Shown here one piece after another: positions 1 through 5,038 of a stretch of DNA of 5,038 nucleotides; the first letter of the stretch is position 1, and every line of letters starts with the position of its first letter. The stretch covers positions 1-5,038 of the forward strand of contig JABSQI010000143.1 of NCBI GenBank assembly GCA_013215905.1, written 5' to 3'. Both the position numbers and the translations under genes were made by a program. Below the pieces are notes generated by a model that was not told where the DNA came from, searched no databases, and was given only the letters and a program-made list of their open reading frames with translations. Source of the stretch: Legionellales bacterium (GTDB taxonomy: Bacteria; Pseudomonadota; Gammaproteobacteria; PIVX01).

Positions 1-17
1 AACTTTTAGAGAAAAAT

Positions 18-857
18 ATGTTTATGTTGCACAAAATTTCGAAAATTGCTCAAATGAAAAGCCTAGCTTTCGTAGCACCATTATTTTTTATTACTTTGAT
101 ACACGCTAAAGATTCAGAGCCTAAAATAATATCTCAAGCTGAATACATCCAATATGCTGCAAATGGATTATACCTTTCGATATGGCCAGGGGTATCTTTC
201 TCTGGTTTTGGCGAATCCACAAATAATGACAAAGATAATTCTGAAGCAAAACTACCTCTAAATGTAAATGTAAATATCAGTGTAAAATTTGGCAGGAAGC
301 TAGGTGCATTGCGTTCAGAAATAGAATTTAGTTACACAAGGGTACAAAAAATAATATTAGGAACTAAAGAAAAAGTTGTTGAAGTTGATGTCCCAGCGAC
401 ACAGATTCCAATTAGTACAGATGCAGGAACAACCAATCTAACAATTGGAGGTGATGGTGCTAAGTTCCCAATACCTATCCCAATCCCTGCCTTTGTGTTA
501 CAAAGAGCTAGTCATGTTTTCACGCCAGCAGTAAATTTTTACTTTGATGATATTTACACATTTGGCCAAGCTACTCCTTTTTATGGATTCGGGATAGGTT
601 TTTTACATAAACGTGAAAAAGTTCCTGCACCTGTAAACAGAACCAGACTTAATAAAGAAAATAATATCCTTTTACAAGTAATGACAGGAATTGAATATAC
701 ATTTAAAAAGAATTTTTCTACTGGGGCAGAATTTAAAATTGTATTCTTACCAGATGCTTCAGAAAATTTGAAAAATACTATAGGAGACTTAACTTTGAAG
801 AATTTCACAATGTTCTTCCGCCTAAGCTGGGGAGTAGTGTACAGGATTGGTGATTAA
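18..857 (+). CDS. Outer-membrane beta-barrel protein, P44/Msp2 or porin-like
   Basis: This 279-residue protein probably sits in the outer membrane as a small beta-barrel. The N-terminus is a Sec signal peptide: basic residues (K6, K9, K14), a hydrophobic core at about residues 16-28 (LAFVAPLFFITLI), then IHA with likely cleavage after A30. The mature part has alternating hydrophobic strands typical of barrels: YLSIWPGVSFSGFG (52-65), LNVNVNISVKFG (81-92), the aromatic FYGFGIGF (188-195) and a final strand FFRLSWGVVYRI. The pattern resembles the P44/Msp2 surface antigens of Anaplasmataceae, but I see no diagnostic motif, so the family is an inference. An odd IPIPIP stretch (151-157) probably lies in an external loop. 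I take ATG at 18 because AGAG lies about 6 bases upstream; ATG at 24 or 54 is possible, and starting at 54 (MKSLAF) would also leave a good signal peptide. The gene converges with the inverse-autotransporter-like gene with no gap. Confidence 0.8.
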   Translation: MFMLHKISKIAQMKSLAFVAPLFFITLIHAKDSEPKIISQAEYIQYAANGLYLSIWPGVSFSGFGESTNNDKDNSEAKLPLNVNVNISVKFGRKLGALRSEIEFSYTRVQKIILGTKEKVVEVDVPATQIPISTDAGTTNLTIGGDGAKFPIPIPIPAFVLQRASHVFTPAVNFYFDDIYTFGQATPFYGFGIGFLHKREKVPAPVNRTRLNKENNILLQVMTGIEYTFKKNFSTGAEFKIVFLPDASENLKNTIGDLTLKNFTMFFRLSWGVVYRIGD

Positions 858-2339
858 TCACAGTTTACTCAAGGCTTCTTGTAATGCTGCTATTTCCTTT
901 CTTAAAGTTTGTCGTGCCTGTCTCCTTCTTTCATCTATTTTACGTTGTATAGCCTCTCTGATTCGACTAGCCTCTAGATCAGCATTGATATTCTCGGTTA
1001 AACGCAAGAACTCAGGTCTTTTTTCATCTTTATCGTTGACACAGTTAAATATATCACCACCAATATTATATTTAAGTTGACCGAGTGTACGTAATTCTAT
1101 GTTTTCTAATTCAGCATTTGTCATATTTGCAACACCTTTAAATCCATTGCCATCGATAATTAGAACATCATTAATTGAATTAGCACCATGATTTAATTGA
1201 TTCATAGTTGAAAAAGCTGCATCTCCACTTGATTTTGGATGTCTATCAATTACAGCAATATGCTTATCAAAAACTTGTGAACTGAATATTTGATTATTTT
1301 TGGTATTTACTGTTGTTACCGCATCTAAATCACGTATCGGCATTTGAGTCATTTTTGATTCTAGGTAGGTAAGTTTTGATAGTTGTTTTCCACCAAATAA
1401 CCAACTAAAAGTGATTCCAGCAAATCCAGCAAATTTACGTTCGTTATCATACGTAAACTCTGTATCAAAGGAAGCTAAATAATTTAATTTGAACGAACCT
1501 CTAATCGATAAACCAAAAATATTATTAAAGTCAGAATGGTAAAAGAAGAATGGTTTAAAATAAAAACTTATATTTCTATTTTTAGAGATATTCCCCCCAA
1601 CTTCAATATCAAAGCCCGGCCTAACAACCTCGTAACGGCTATCCCCCATATTAGTAACCACTGTCTGAGAGCCTACAAATTTTGCTTCAGTATAGTGTTC
1701 AGTACTAATTAAAAATTTCTTTTTAAAGGGTATGTAAATATTTACTCTAGCTTCTCTATCTTCACACAAATACTCTGCTCCTAGAGTTATTTGGTTTATT
1801 TTATTACTGTTTGTTGTCACTCTATAGTCATGAAAAACATATCCTCCAACAATGAAGTAATCCTCTAGTTTACGAAACCCTAAGGCTGAATTTATCTCAA
1901 AGTTAACCACAGTATCTATCATTGTTATAAAGTTGAAATAAGTAAGCATCATGGGTTTTTGATTAAGAGGGACTAATAATTGTGGCCGTAATATATGACG
2001 AGGATACCCTATCTTTAAATTAGTGGTTATTCTCGGAAAATATTTCTTATTAGGAGCATTGTAAAAAAATTTATTCATTAACTTTTCACGTTCTAGTTTT
2101 GCTATCTCACTATCTGATAGATATTTTTCAGATTCAGGAATATTATCCCCGGTAAATTTTGATTCAGCAGGTTTGATAATAGGGGTTGTTTTAACAGGTT
2201 GTTTTTTTACAATTGCCTGATCGCTCTTCAACCATTGCGCTTCACTTTTTGAATCTATCTCTGCACCATTTGCTACATAAATATAGCAAATAAGCACCAT
2301 TGATGAACATACAATTTTAATTCTGTTATATTTTCTCAT
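858..2339 (-). CDS. Inverse autotransporter (intimin/invasin-like barrel) with short passenger
   Basis: This 493-residue protein is read as an inverse autotransporter, a surface protein whose N-terminal outer-membrane barrel exports a C-terminal passenger. A signal peptide covers about residues 1-25 (hydrophobic SSMVLICYIYVANG, cleavage near G25/A26). A polar, Pro/Lys-rich segment follows (27-100). Residues about 100-316 fit the intimin/invasin barrel in order: the NSALGFRKLEDYFIVGGYVFHDYR-type region (150-173, family pattern G-Y/F-R..D..+G...F.DY), TLGAEYL (185-191), a VVRPGFDIEV segment (238-247; usually E-R-P-x-G-x-D), and a closing strand FAGFAGITFSW (303-313). The linker LESKMTQMPIRDLDA (326-340) matches the usual post-barrel position. 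The passenger segment 361-422 (IAVIDRH..GDAAF.T...ANSINDVLIIDGNG) resembles the start of the beta-helix passengers seen in some relatives. Residues about 446-493 form a charged coiled coil. Family passengers are usually far longer. No clear Shine-Dalgarno precedes the ATG. It is the only gene here that stops with TGA. Confidence 0.75.
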   Translation of the reverse strand: MRKYNRIKIVCSSMVLICYIYVANGAEIDSKSEAQWLKSDQAIVKKQPVKTTPIIKPAESKFTGDNIPESEKYLSDSEIAKLEREKLMNKFFYNAPNKKYFPRITTNLKIGYPRHILRPQLLVPLNQKPMMLTYFNFITMIDTVVNFEINSALGFRKLEDYFIVGGYVFHDYRVTTNSNKINQITLGAEYLCEDREARVNIYIPFKKKFLISTEHYTEAKFVGSQTVVTNMGDSRYEVVRPGFDIEVGGNISKNRNISFYFKPFFFYHSDFNNIFGLSIRGSFKLNYLASFDTEFTYDNERKFAGFAGITFSWLFGGKQLSKLTYLESKMTQMPIRDLDAVTTVNTKNNQIFSSQVFDKHIAVIDRHPKSSGDAAFSTMNQLNHGANSINDVLIIDGNGFKGVANMTNAELENIELRTLGQLKYNIGGDIFNCVNDKDEKRPEFLRLTENINADLEASRIREAIQRKIDERRRQARQTLRKEIAALQEALSKL

Positions 2340-2385
2340 ATAGACAATTACTATATATTACTTCTTTGGATAGATAAATACATCG

Positions 2386-2412
2386 AATATAACTAATTTC
2401 GATTTGGAACAA
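2386..2412 (-). promoter_or_regulatory. Possible promoter of the inverse-autotransporter-like gene
   Basis: On the minus strand, TATATT (2386-2391) could be a -10 box. TTGTTC (2407-2412), or TTTGTT one base further upstream, could be the -35 box, giving a spacer of 15 or 16 bases. It lies about 47 bases upstream of the ATG at 2339. In such AT-rich DNA similar matches arise by chance, so this is a weak call based on position and partial consensus only. Confidence 0.3.
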
Positions 2413-2486
2413 AAATTTAGTAAGTGTTCGAGATTGATATAGATAATTTATTTTTATTAAGCATGCCGATAGCACCATGTAATAAC

Positions 2487-2515
2487 TTGACTTTTGTAGT
2501 AAATAAATTGAGAAT
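2487..2515 (+). promoter_or_regulatory. Probable promoter of the tRNA-Met gene
   Basis: TTGACT (2487-2492) matches the -35 consensus at five of six positions. After a 17-base spacer, GAGAAT (2510-2515) matches the -10 consensus at four of six. Transcription would start near 2521-2523, a few bases before the mature tRNA 5' end at 2529, which is the short leader expected for a tRNA gene. Confidence 0.5.
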
Positions 2516-2528
2516 AACTGCTTGTTTT

Positions 2529-2602
2529 GGCTATGTAGCTCAGCTGGTTAGAGCGCGGCATTCATAATGCTGAGGTCGGTGGTTCAAGTCCACCCATAGC
2601 CA
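2529..2602 (+). tRNA. tRNA-Met (anticodon CAU), elongator type
   Basis: A complete cloverleaf can be drawn. The acceptor stem pairs GGCTATG (2529-2535) with CATAGCC (2595-2601). The D stem is GCTC/GAGC. The anticodon stem CGGCA/TGCTG (one G-U pair) encloses loop TTCATAA, with anticodon CAT at 2563-2565. The variable loop has five bases, and T stem GGTGG/CCACC closes loop TTCAAGT. The discriminator is A2602. The first pair is a normal G-C, so it lacks the 1-72 mismatch of bacterial initiator tRNA. The acceptor closely resembles E. coli elongator tRNA-Met (GGCTACG). The alternative is tRNA-Ile whose CAU is modified to lysidine, which the sequence alone does not fully exclude. The following bases are CAG, so the CCA tail is not encoded and must be added after transcription. 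Confidence 0.95.
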
Positions 2603-2690
2603 CAGAGTTTTTAAAACTTTCAAATTAAATTTAATATAATCAGTATCTTATGTGTTTAGTGGTTAATATTATATCTTTGTTTTTTAGGAC

Positions 2691-2696
2691 TATAAT
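2691..2696 (+). promoter_or_regulatory. Candidate -10 box of the pseudopilin operon
   Basis: TATAAT is a perfect -10 consensus placed 33 bases before the first pseudopilin ATG, which would give a leader of about 27 bases. No good -35 hexamer lies at 16-18 bases upstream (the 17-base position reads ATTATA), and there is no TG extension. The promoter is therefore weak, dependent on an activator, or a chance match in AT-rich DNA. Read-through from the tRNA is also possible, since I see no terminator between them. Confidence 0.4.
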
Positions 2697-2718
2697 TAAC
2701 AATAGGCTTATTTTATTT

Positions 2719-2724
2719 AAGGGG
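2719..2724 (+). promoter_or_regulatory. Strong Shine-Dalgarno of first pseudopilin
   Basis: AAGGGG ends five bases before the ATG at 2730. It is the clearest ribosome binding site in the window and fixes the start. That start gives a leader of only M-D-K-G before the processing site. It suggests efficient translation compared with the neighbouring genes, whose sites are weak (AGAGA) or absent. Confidence 0.7.
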
Positions 2725-2729
2725 CAGAA

Positions 2730-3176
2730 ATGGACAAAGGCTTTACAGTAGTCGAGTTACTAATAGTAATAATTATTATCGCGATAATAAGTGTTATAGC
2801 ATTACCTCAGTTTATTAATGCGCAAGACAGAGGAAAGCAAAGCCAAACAGTGGGTAATTTAAGAAGTATAGGTAATGCAATGGCTTTATACCATACTGAT
2901 AATAATACATACCCAGTTACTACGGCTATAGAAACATTAAAAACGACTTTAGAAGAAGGTGGGTACATGAGTTCAGTTCCTACTACCGATGGCTGGGATC
3001 AAACCCTACAAGTTACTTCTACTGCTACTGCTTATACTATTTGGTCATGTGGTAAATCTAATGGCAACACTTGTGTAGTTGAAGCTTCCCCTAAAGGTGT
3101 AATTAGTATATTTACTGATCAGATAATTTTAAAAGATGGGGCATTTGTTCAATATCCAGCGGGCGCACAAAATTAA
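2730..3176 (+). CDS. GspG-like pseudopilin / type IV pilin-like protein
   Basis: This 148-residue protein carries a class III prepilin signal. The leader MDKG is followed by F-T-V-V-E-L, with glycine at -1, phenylalanine at +1 and the glutamate at +5 needed for assembly and N-methylation. A hydrophobic Ile-rich helix runs to about residue 27. Prepilin peptidase would cut after G4 on the inner face of the inner membrane. The helix continues through RGKQSQTVGNLRSIGNAMALY to a small globular head with TDGWDQ (86-91), the counterpart of the DPWG turn of GspG, the major pseudopilin of type II secretion. Length (about 140-150) fits GspG. The tail DGAFVQYPAG (136-145) is shared with the next gene. 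Odd point: the loop after the beta sheet reads C107-GKSNGNT-C115, a possible disulfide where GspG normally has a calcium-binding loop. It is probably co-transcribed with the paralogue two bases downstream. Whether it serves secretion, a pilus or DNA uptake cannot be told here. Confidence 0.88.
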   Translation: MDKGFTVVELLIVIIIIAIISVIALPQFINAQDRGKQSQTVGNLRSIGNAMALYHTDNNTYPVTTAIETLKTTLEEGGYMSSVPTTDGWDQTLQVTSTATAYTIWSCGKSNGNTCVVEASPKGVISIFTDQIILKDGAFVQYPAGAQN

Positions 3177-3178
3177 TA

Positions 3179-3664
3179 GTGAATAAATTTAAAAAAAACA
3201 TTAGCTCTAAAATTACTATTCAGAAAAACAAAGGGTTTACTGTTGTAGAATTAATTATTGCAATAATTATTATAACTATAGTTAGTTCTATTATAGTTGC
3301 ACTTTTGCCAAATATGACTGACTCTAGCCGTCAAGCTAGTACTGTAACAAACTTACGTTCAATTTCTAGCGCACTTTCTTTATATAGAACTGATCACAAT
3401 TCATACCCAATTGCAGATAACATTGAAGCATTAGCTACAATCCTAGAACCAGATTATATTAATAAAATGGTACAACATGACGGTTGGGGAAAGAATTTTT
3501 ATGTTAATTCGTCACAGTCTACATTCACTATTGGTAGTGGCGGTAAGGGTTGGGATGGTCAAACCCAGTTAACCTCTGATCCTAAAGGCCCCACTCACAC
3601 ATTTGAAAGCGATATCATAATCACTGATGGAATTTTTACCCAGTTTCCTGCAAGATCTAACTAA
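3179..3664 (+). CDS. Second GspG-like pseudopilin, paralogue of preceding gene
   Basis: This 161-residue protein is a paralogue of its upstream neighbour. Both share G-FTVVEL, the pattern TVxNLRSI, Y-x-TD-x-N-x-YP, DGW, PKG and the tail DG-x-F-x-Q-x-PA. Cleavage would fall after G19, leaving F20 with E24 as the +5 glutamate, followed by an Ile-rich membrane helix (about 20-44). DGWGKNFYV (101-109) matches the conserved GspG turn, and the loop IGSGGKGWDG (118-127) is glycine-rich without cysteines. The start is GTG at 3179, two bases after the first pseudopilin's TAA. No ATG occurs before the processing site and no Shine-Dalgarno is seen, so translation is probably coupled to the upstream gene. 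The resulting leader has 19 residues with six lysines, far longer than the four of its neighbour. The two probably form one pseudopilus or pilus fibre, with one as the main and one as a minor subunit, but which is which is not visible. Confidence 0.85.
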   Translation: MNKFKKNISSKITIQKNKGFTVVELIIAIIIITIVSSIIVALLPNMTDSSRQASTVTNLRSISSALSLYRTDHNSYPIADNIEALATILEPDYINKMVQHDGWGKNFYVNSSQSTFTIGSGGKGWDGQTQLTSDPKGPTHTFESDIIITDGIFTQFPARSN

Positions 3665-3668
3665 CTTA

Positions 3669-3698
3669 TTGGACAAATAGCGAACCTTTTCCTAGACT
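3669..3698 (+). promoter_or_regulatory. Possible promoter of the Sel1-repeat gene
   Basis: TTGGAC (3669-3674) and TAGACT (3693-3698), 18 bases apart, resemble -35 and -10 boxes in the 62-base gap after the second pseudopilin. Both are partial matches. Co-transcription with the pseudopilins is an equally good reading because no terminator hairpin is visible in the gap. Confidence 0.25.
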
Positions 3699-3726
3699 AA
3701 AAATAAATACTTTTTAGAGATCGTTT

Positions 3727-4323
3727 ATGCGAAAAATAGCGCTAGTTGTTTTTTTCCCTCAATTACTATTTGCTTCATATCTTGTAATTCCTGATACTAA
3801 CTATATTGGTAAGAGGCCTTGTATAACTTTTGATATATGTGAGAACTTAGCTAATGCTGGTAATGAATATGCCAGAACTACTCTAGGCCTTCTCTATATA
3901 TACGGCAAAGGAAAAGCTCCTAAGGATGTCAGAAAAGGTTTAAAAATACTAAGATATTCTGCTAAAGAAGGAGATTATCATCTTGCTCAGGCTATTCTGG
4001 GATTCATGTATAAAAATGGAGATTATTTCAAAGAAAACCCTAATAAATCTGCTACTTGGATGTTACGAGCAGCAATTCACGGCTTTGCTATAGCTCAATA
4101 TCATATGGGAAAAATGTACTTAGAAGGATATGGAGTAAACGAGAACCTAGATCTAGCAGTTTATTGGATTAAGCAGGCTGCTAGTAGAGGCCAATTAGAT
4201 GCAATGAAACAATTAGGAATAATGTATATTCAAGGTAAAGGTGTAGAAATGGATATTAAACGTGGAGAAGCATGGATGAAAAAAGCTCTTGGAGTATGTC
4301 CTATAAGTCGTATACGTAATTAA
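3727..4323 (+). CDS. Secreted Sel1-repeat protein
   Basis: This 198-residue protein begins with a Sec signal peptide (MRK, then hydrophobic IALVVFFPQLLFA, likely cleavage after A16) and is expected in the periplasm or outside the cell. Residues about 46-189 hold four Sel1-like (TPR-type) repeats: about 46-81 (A-x-x-x-LG-x-x-Y-x-x-GKG), 82-118 (AxAxLGFMYKNG), 119-154 (AxAQYHMGKMYLEGYGV) and 155-189 (LDAMKQLGIMYIQGKGV). Each ends with the usual A..W...AA or related helix. Such repeats form a helical solenoid that binds other proteins. In intracellular bacteria they are common in host-interaction and envelope proteins, but no specific partner can be named. C32 and C38 flank CITFDIC just after the signal and could form a disulfide; C191 is a third cysteine. 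AGAGA (3716-3720) is the likely ribosome site. The stop codon overlaps that of the convergent polyprenyl synthase gene. Confidence 0.88.
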   Translation: MRKIALVVFFPQLLFASYLVIPDTNYIGKRPCITFDICENLANAGNEYARTTLGLLYIYGKGKAPKDVRKGLKILRYSAKEGDYHLAQAILGFMYKNGDYFKENPNKSATWMLRAAIHGFAIAQYHMGKMYLEGYGVNENLDLAVYWIKQAASRGQLDAMKQLGIMYIQGKGVEMDIKRGEAWMKKALGVCPISRIRN

Positions 4324-5038
4324 TGCGTTCTCGATAAAACAAATCCTGCTAACCTTTCCAAACCATCTCGATATTCAGAATTATTAATTTTTAACAAATT
4401 AGTCATGGCATAATCTATCTGTTGTTGTGCAAAATTTTTCGAAAGAGTAATTGCATTCGTATCTTCAATTATTTCTATAATTTGATCTAACCTATCCTTT
4501 GAACCATTTTGAATAGCCTGTTGAATTAAGCTTTTTTCTTTAGTGGAACTTTCCTGAATAGCGTAAATCAAAGGTATAGTGATTTTACCTTCACTAAGAT
4601 CATTTCCTATATTTTTCCCTAAATCATTACTTGGTACAGAATAATCCAATATGTCATCAATTATTTGGAATGCGCTACCTAGATAATGCCCAAATTGAGC
4701 CATAGCCTGGATATCTTCTTCTTCAGCATTTGCTAAAATAGGCCCCATCTGAGTAGCTGCTTCAAATAAAGCGGCTGTTTTATGATGAATAATATTTATA
4801 TTTTGCTCTATCGAAATCTCCGACTTTCGAATATACAATAATTGCTGTATTTCTCCTTGGGTAATAATATTAGATGTATTAGCCAGGATTTTTAGTATTC
4901 TTGGGTTATCTATTTTTGATAATAATTGAAAAGCCCTTGAAAAAATATAGTCGCCAACCAAAATCGACGCTTTATTACCCCAGATCATATGAGCAGCTTT
5001 ATTCCCTCTCCTAGTACTAGCATTATCTATTACATCAT
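4320..5038 (-). CDS. trans-polyprenyl (octaprenyl-like) diphosphate synthase, C-terminal part
   Basis: This enzyme lengthens allylic diphosphates with isopentenyl diphosphate to make the long side chain of ubiquinone. It acts in the cytoplasm or at the membrane. The reading frame stays open to the right edge, so the gene is truncated there: about 238 codons remain of a family norm near 320, and the true start is outside. The ATG at 4988 is internal. Reading from the edge gives the end of the first aspartate-rich motif (D-V-I-D, with a preceding codon ending in AT that fits Asp). Next come STRRGNKAAH and WGNKASILVGDYIFSRAFQL, both hallmarks of the family. The second aspartate-rich motif IIDDILDY is intact, followed by GKNIGNDLSEGKITIPLIYA with the conserved lysine and threonine. 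These residues bind magnesium and diphosphate, so the enzyme looks functional. Octaprenyl specificity is inferred from alphaproteobacterial resemblance; chain length cannot be read directly. Its TAA overlaps the Sel1 stop. Confidence 0.92.
   Translation of the reverse strand, partial: DVIDNASTRRGNKAAHMIWGNKASILVGDYIFSRAFQLLSKIDNPRILKILANTSNIITQGEIQQLLYIRKSEISIEQNINIIHHKTAALFEAATQMGPILANAEEEDIQAMAQFGHYLGSAFQIIDDILDYSVPSNDLGKNIGNDLSEGKITIPLIYAIQESSTKEKSLIQQAIQNGSKDRLDQIIEIIEDTNAITLSKNFAQQQIDYAMTNLLKINNSEYRDGLERLAGFVLSRTH

Noticed and set aside
3..12. Shared CTTTT-AGAGA motif upstream of the barrel gene and the Sel1 gene (3710-3720) as a common regulatory element
   Set aside because: Both copies sit exactly where a weak Shine-Dalgarno would, the match is short, and the left copy is at the window edge; a ribosome site explains it.
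581..808. Open frame of 75 codons on the minus strand inside the barrel gene
   Set aside because: It lies wholly antisense to a convincing signal-peptide-bearing gene, shows no domain, and is the kind of frame AT-rich coding DNA produces by chance.
847..1080. Open frame of 77 codons on the plus strand over the end of the inverse autotransporter gene
   Set aside because: Its Leu/Ser/Cys-rich translation is the shadow of the charged coiled-coil coding region on the other strand. It has no ribosome site of its own.
2340..2528. Possible small RNA, riboswitch or CRISPR repeat in the largest intergenic gap
   Set aside because: Beyond the promoter-like boxes I find no long hairpin, repeated unit or conserved RNA motif; the sequence is plain AT-rich spacer.
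2606..2618. AGTTTT/AAAACT inverted repeat just after the tRNA as a terminator
   Set aside because: The arms are separated by one base and contain a single G-C pair each, so a stable hairpin with a workable loop is not possible.
2529..2729. tRNA gene as integration site of a mobile element carrying the pseudopilins
   Set aside because: No repeat of the tRNA 3' end, no integrase and no transposase is seen in the window; base composition does not change visibly across the boundary.
4986..4988. ATG as the start of the polyprenyl synthase
   Set aside because: The frame continues upstream to the window edge and encodes the conserved first aspartate-rich region and RRGNKAAH, so this methionine is internal.

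Overview
The window is AT-rich, densely packed bacterial DNA. It holds six protein genes and one tRNA gene, with no gene-free stretch over about 190 bases. The best guess at the source is an alphaproteobacterium, probably a host-associated Rickettsiales-type lineage. This is an inference from the low GC, the strong Ile/Lys/Asn bias, an octaprenyl-diphosphate-synthase-like enzyme of alphaproteobacterial style, a Sel1-repeat protein and a small outer-membrane barrel of P44/Msp2-like appearance. No single marker proves it.

Layout: (1) 18-857 (+) is a secreted, probable outer-membrane beta-barrel protein. (2) 858-2339 (-) is a 493-residue protein that I read as an inverse autotransporter (intimin/invasin-type barrel). 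Its passenger is unusually short, made of a beta-helix-cap-like segment and a charged C-terminal coiled coil. Genes 1 and 2 converge with directly abutting stop codons. (3) 2340-2528 is a promoter-bearing divergent intergenic region, followed by an elongator-type tRNA-Met(CAU) at 2529-2602. (4) 2730-3664 (+) holds two tandem, paralogous GspG-like type II secretion/type IV pilus pseudopilins. The first has a strong Shine-Dalgarno and a four-residue leader. The second starts at GTG just after the first stop and has a 19-residue leader. (5) 3727-4323 (+) is a secreted Sel1-repeat protein. (6) 4320-5038 (-) is the C-terminal part of a trans-polyprenyl diphosphate synthase whose start lies beyond the right edge. 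Its stop codon overlaps that of the Sel1 gene inside a TTAA palindrome.

Five of the six proteins are predicted to enter or cross the envelope: two outer-membrane barrels, two pseudopilins and one periplasmic or secreted Sel1 protein. The window therefore reads as a small cell-surface locus beside a housekeeping isoprenoid gene. The most notable points are the reduced inverse autotransporter and the isolated two-gene pseudopilin cassette, with no other secretion or pilus machinery in view.
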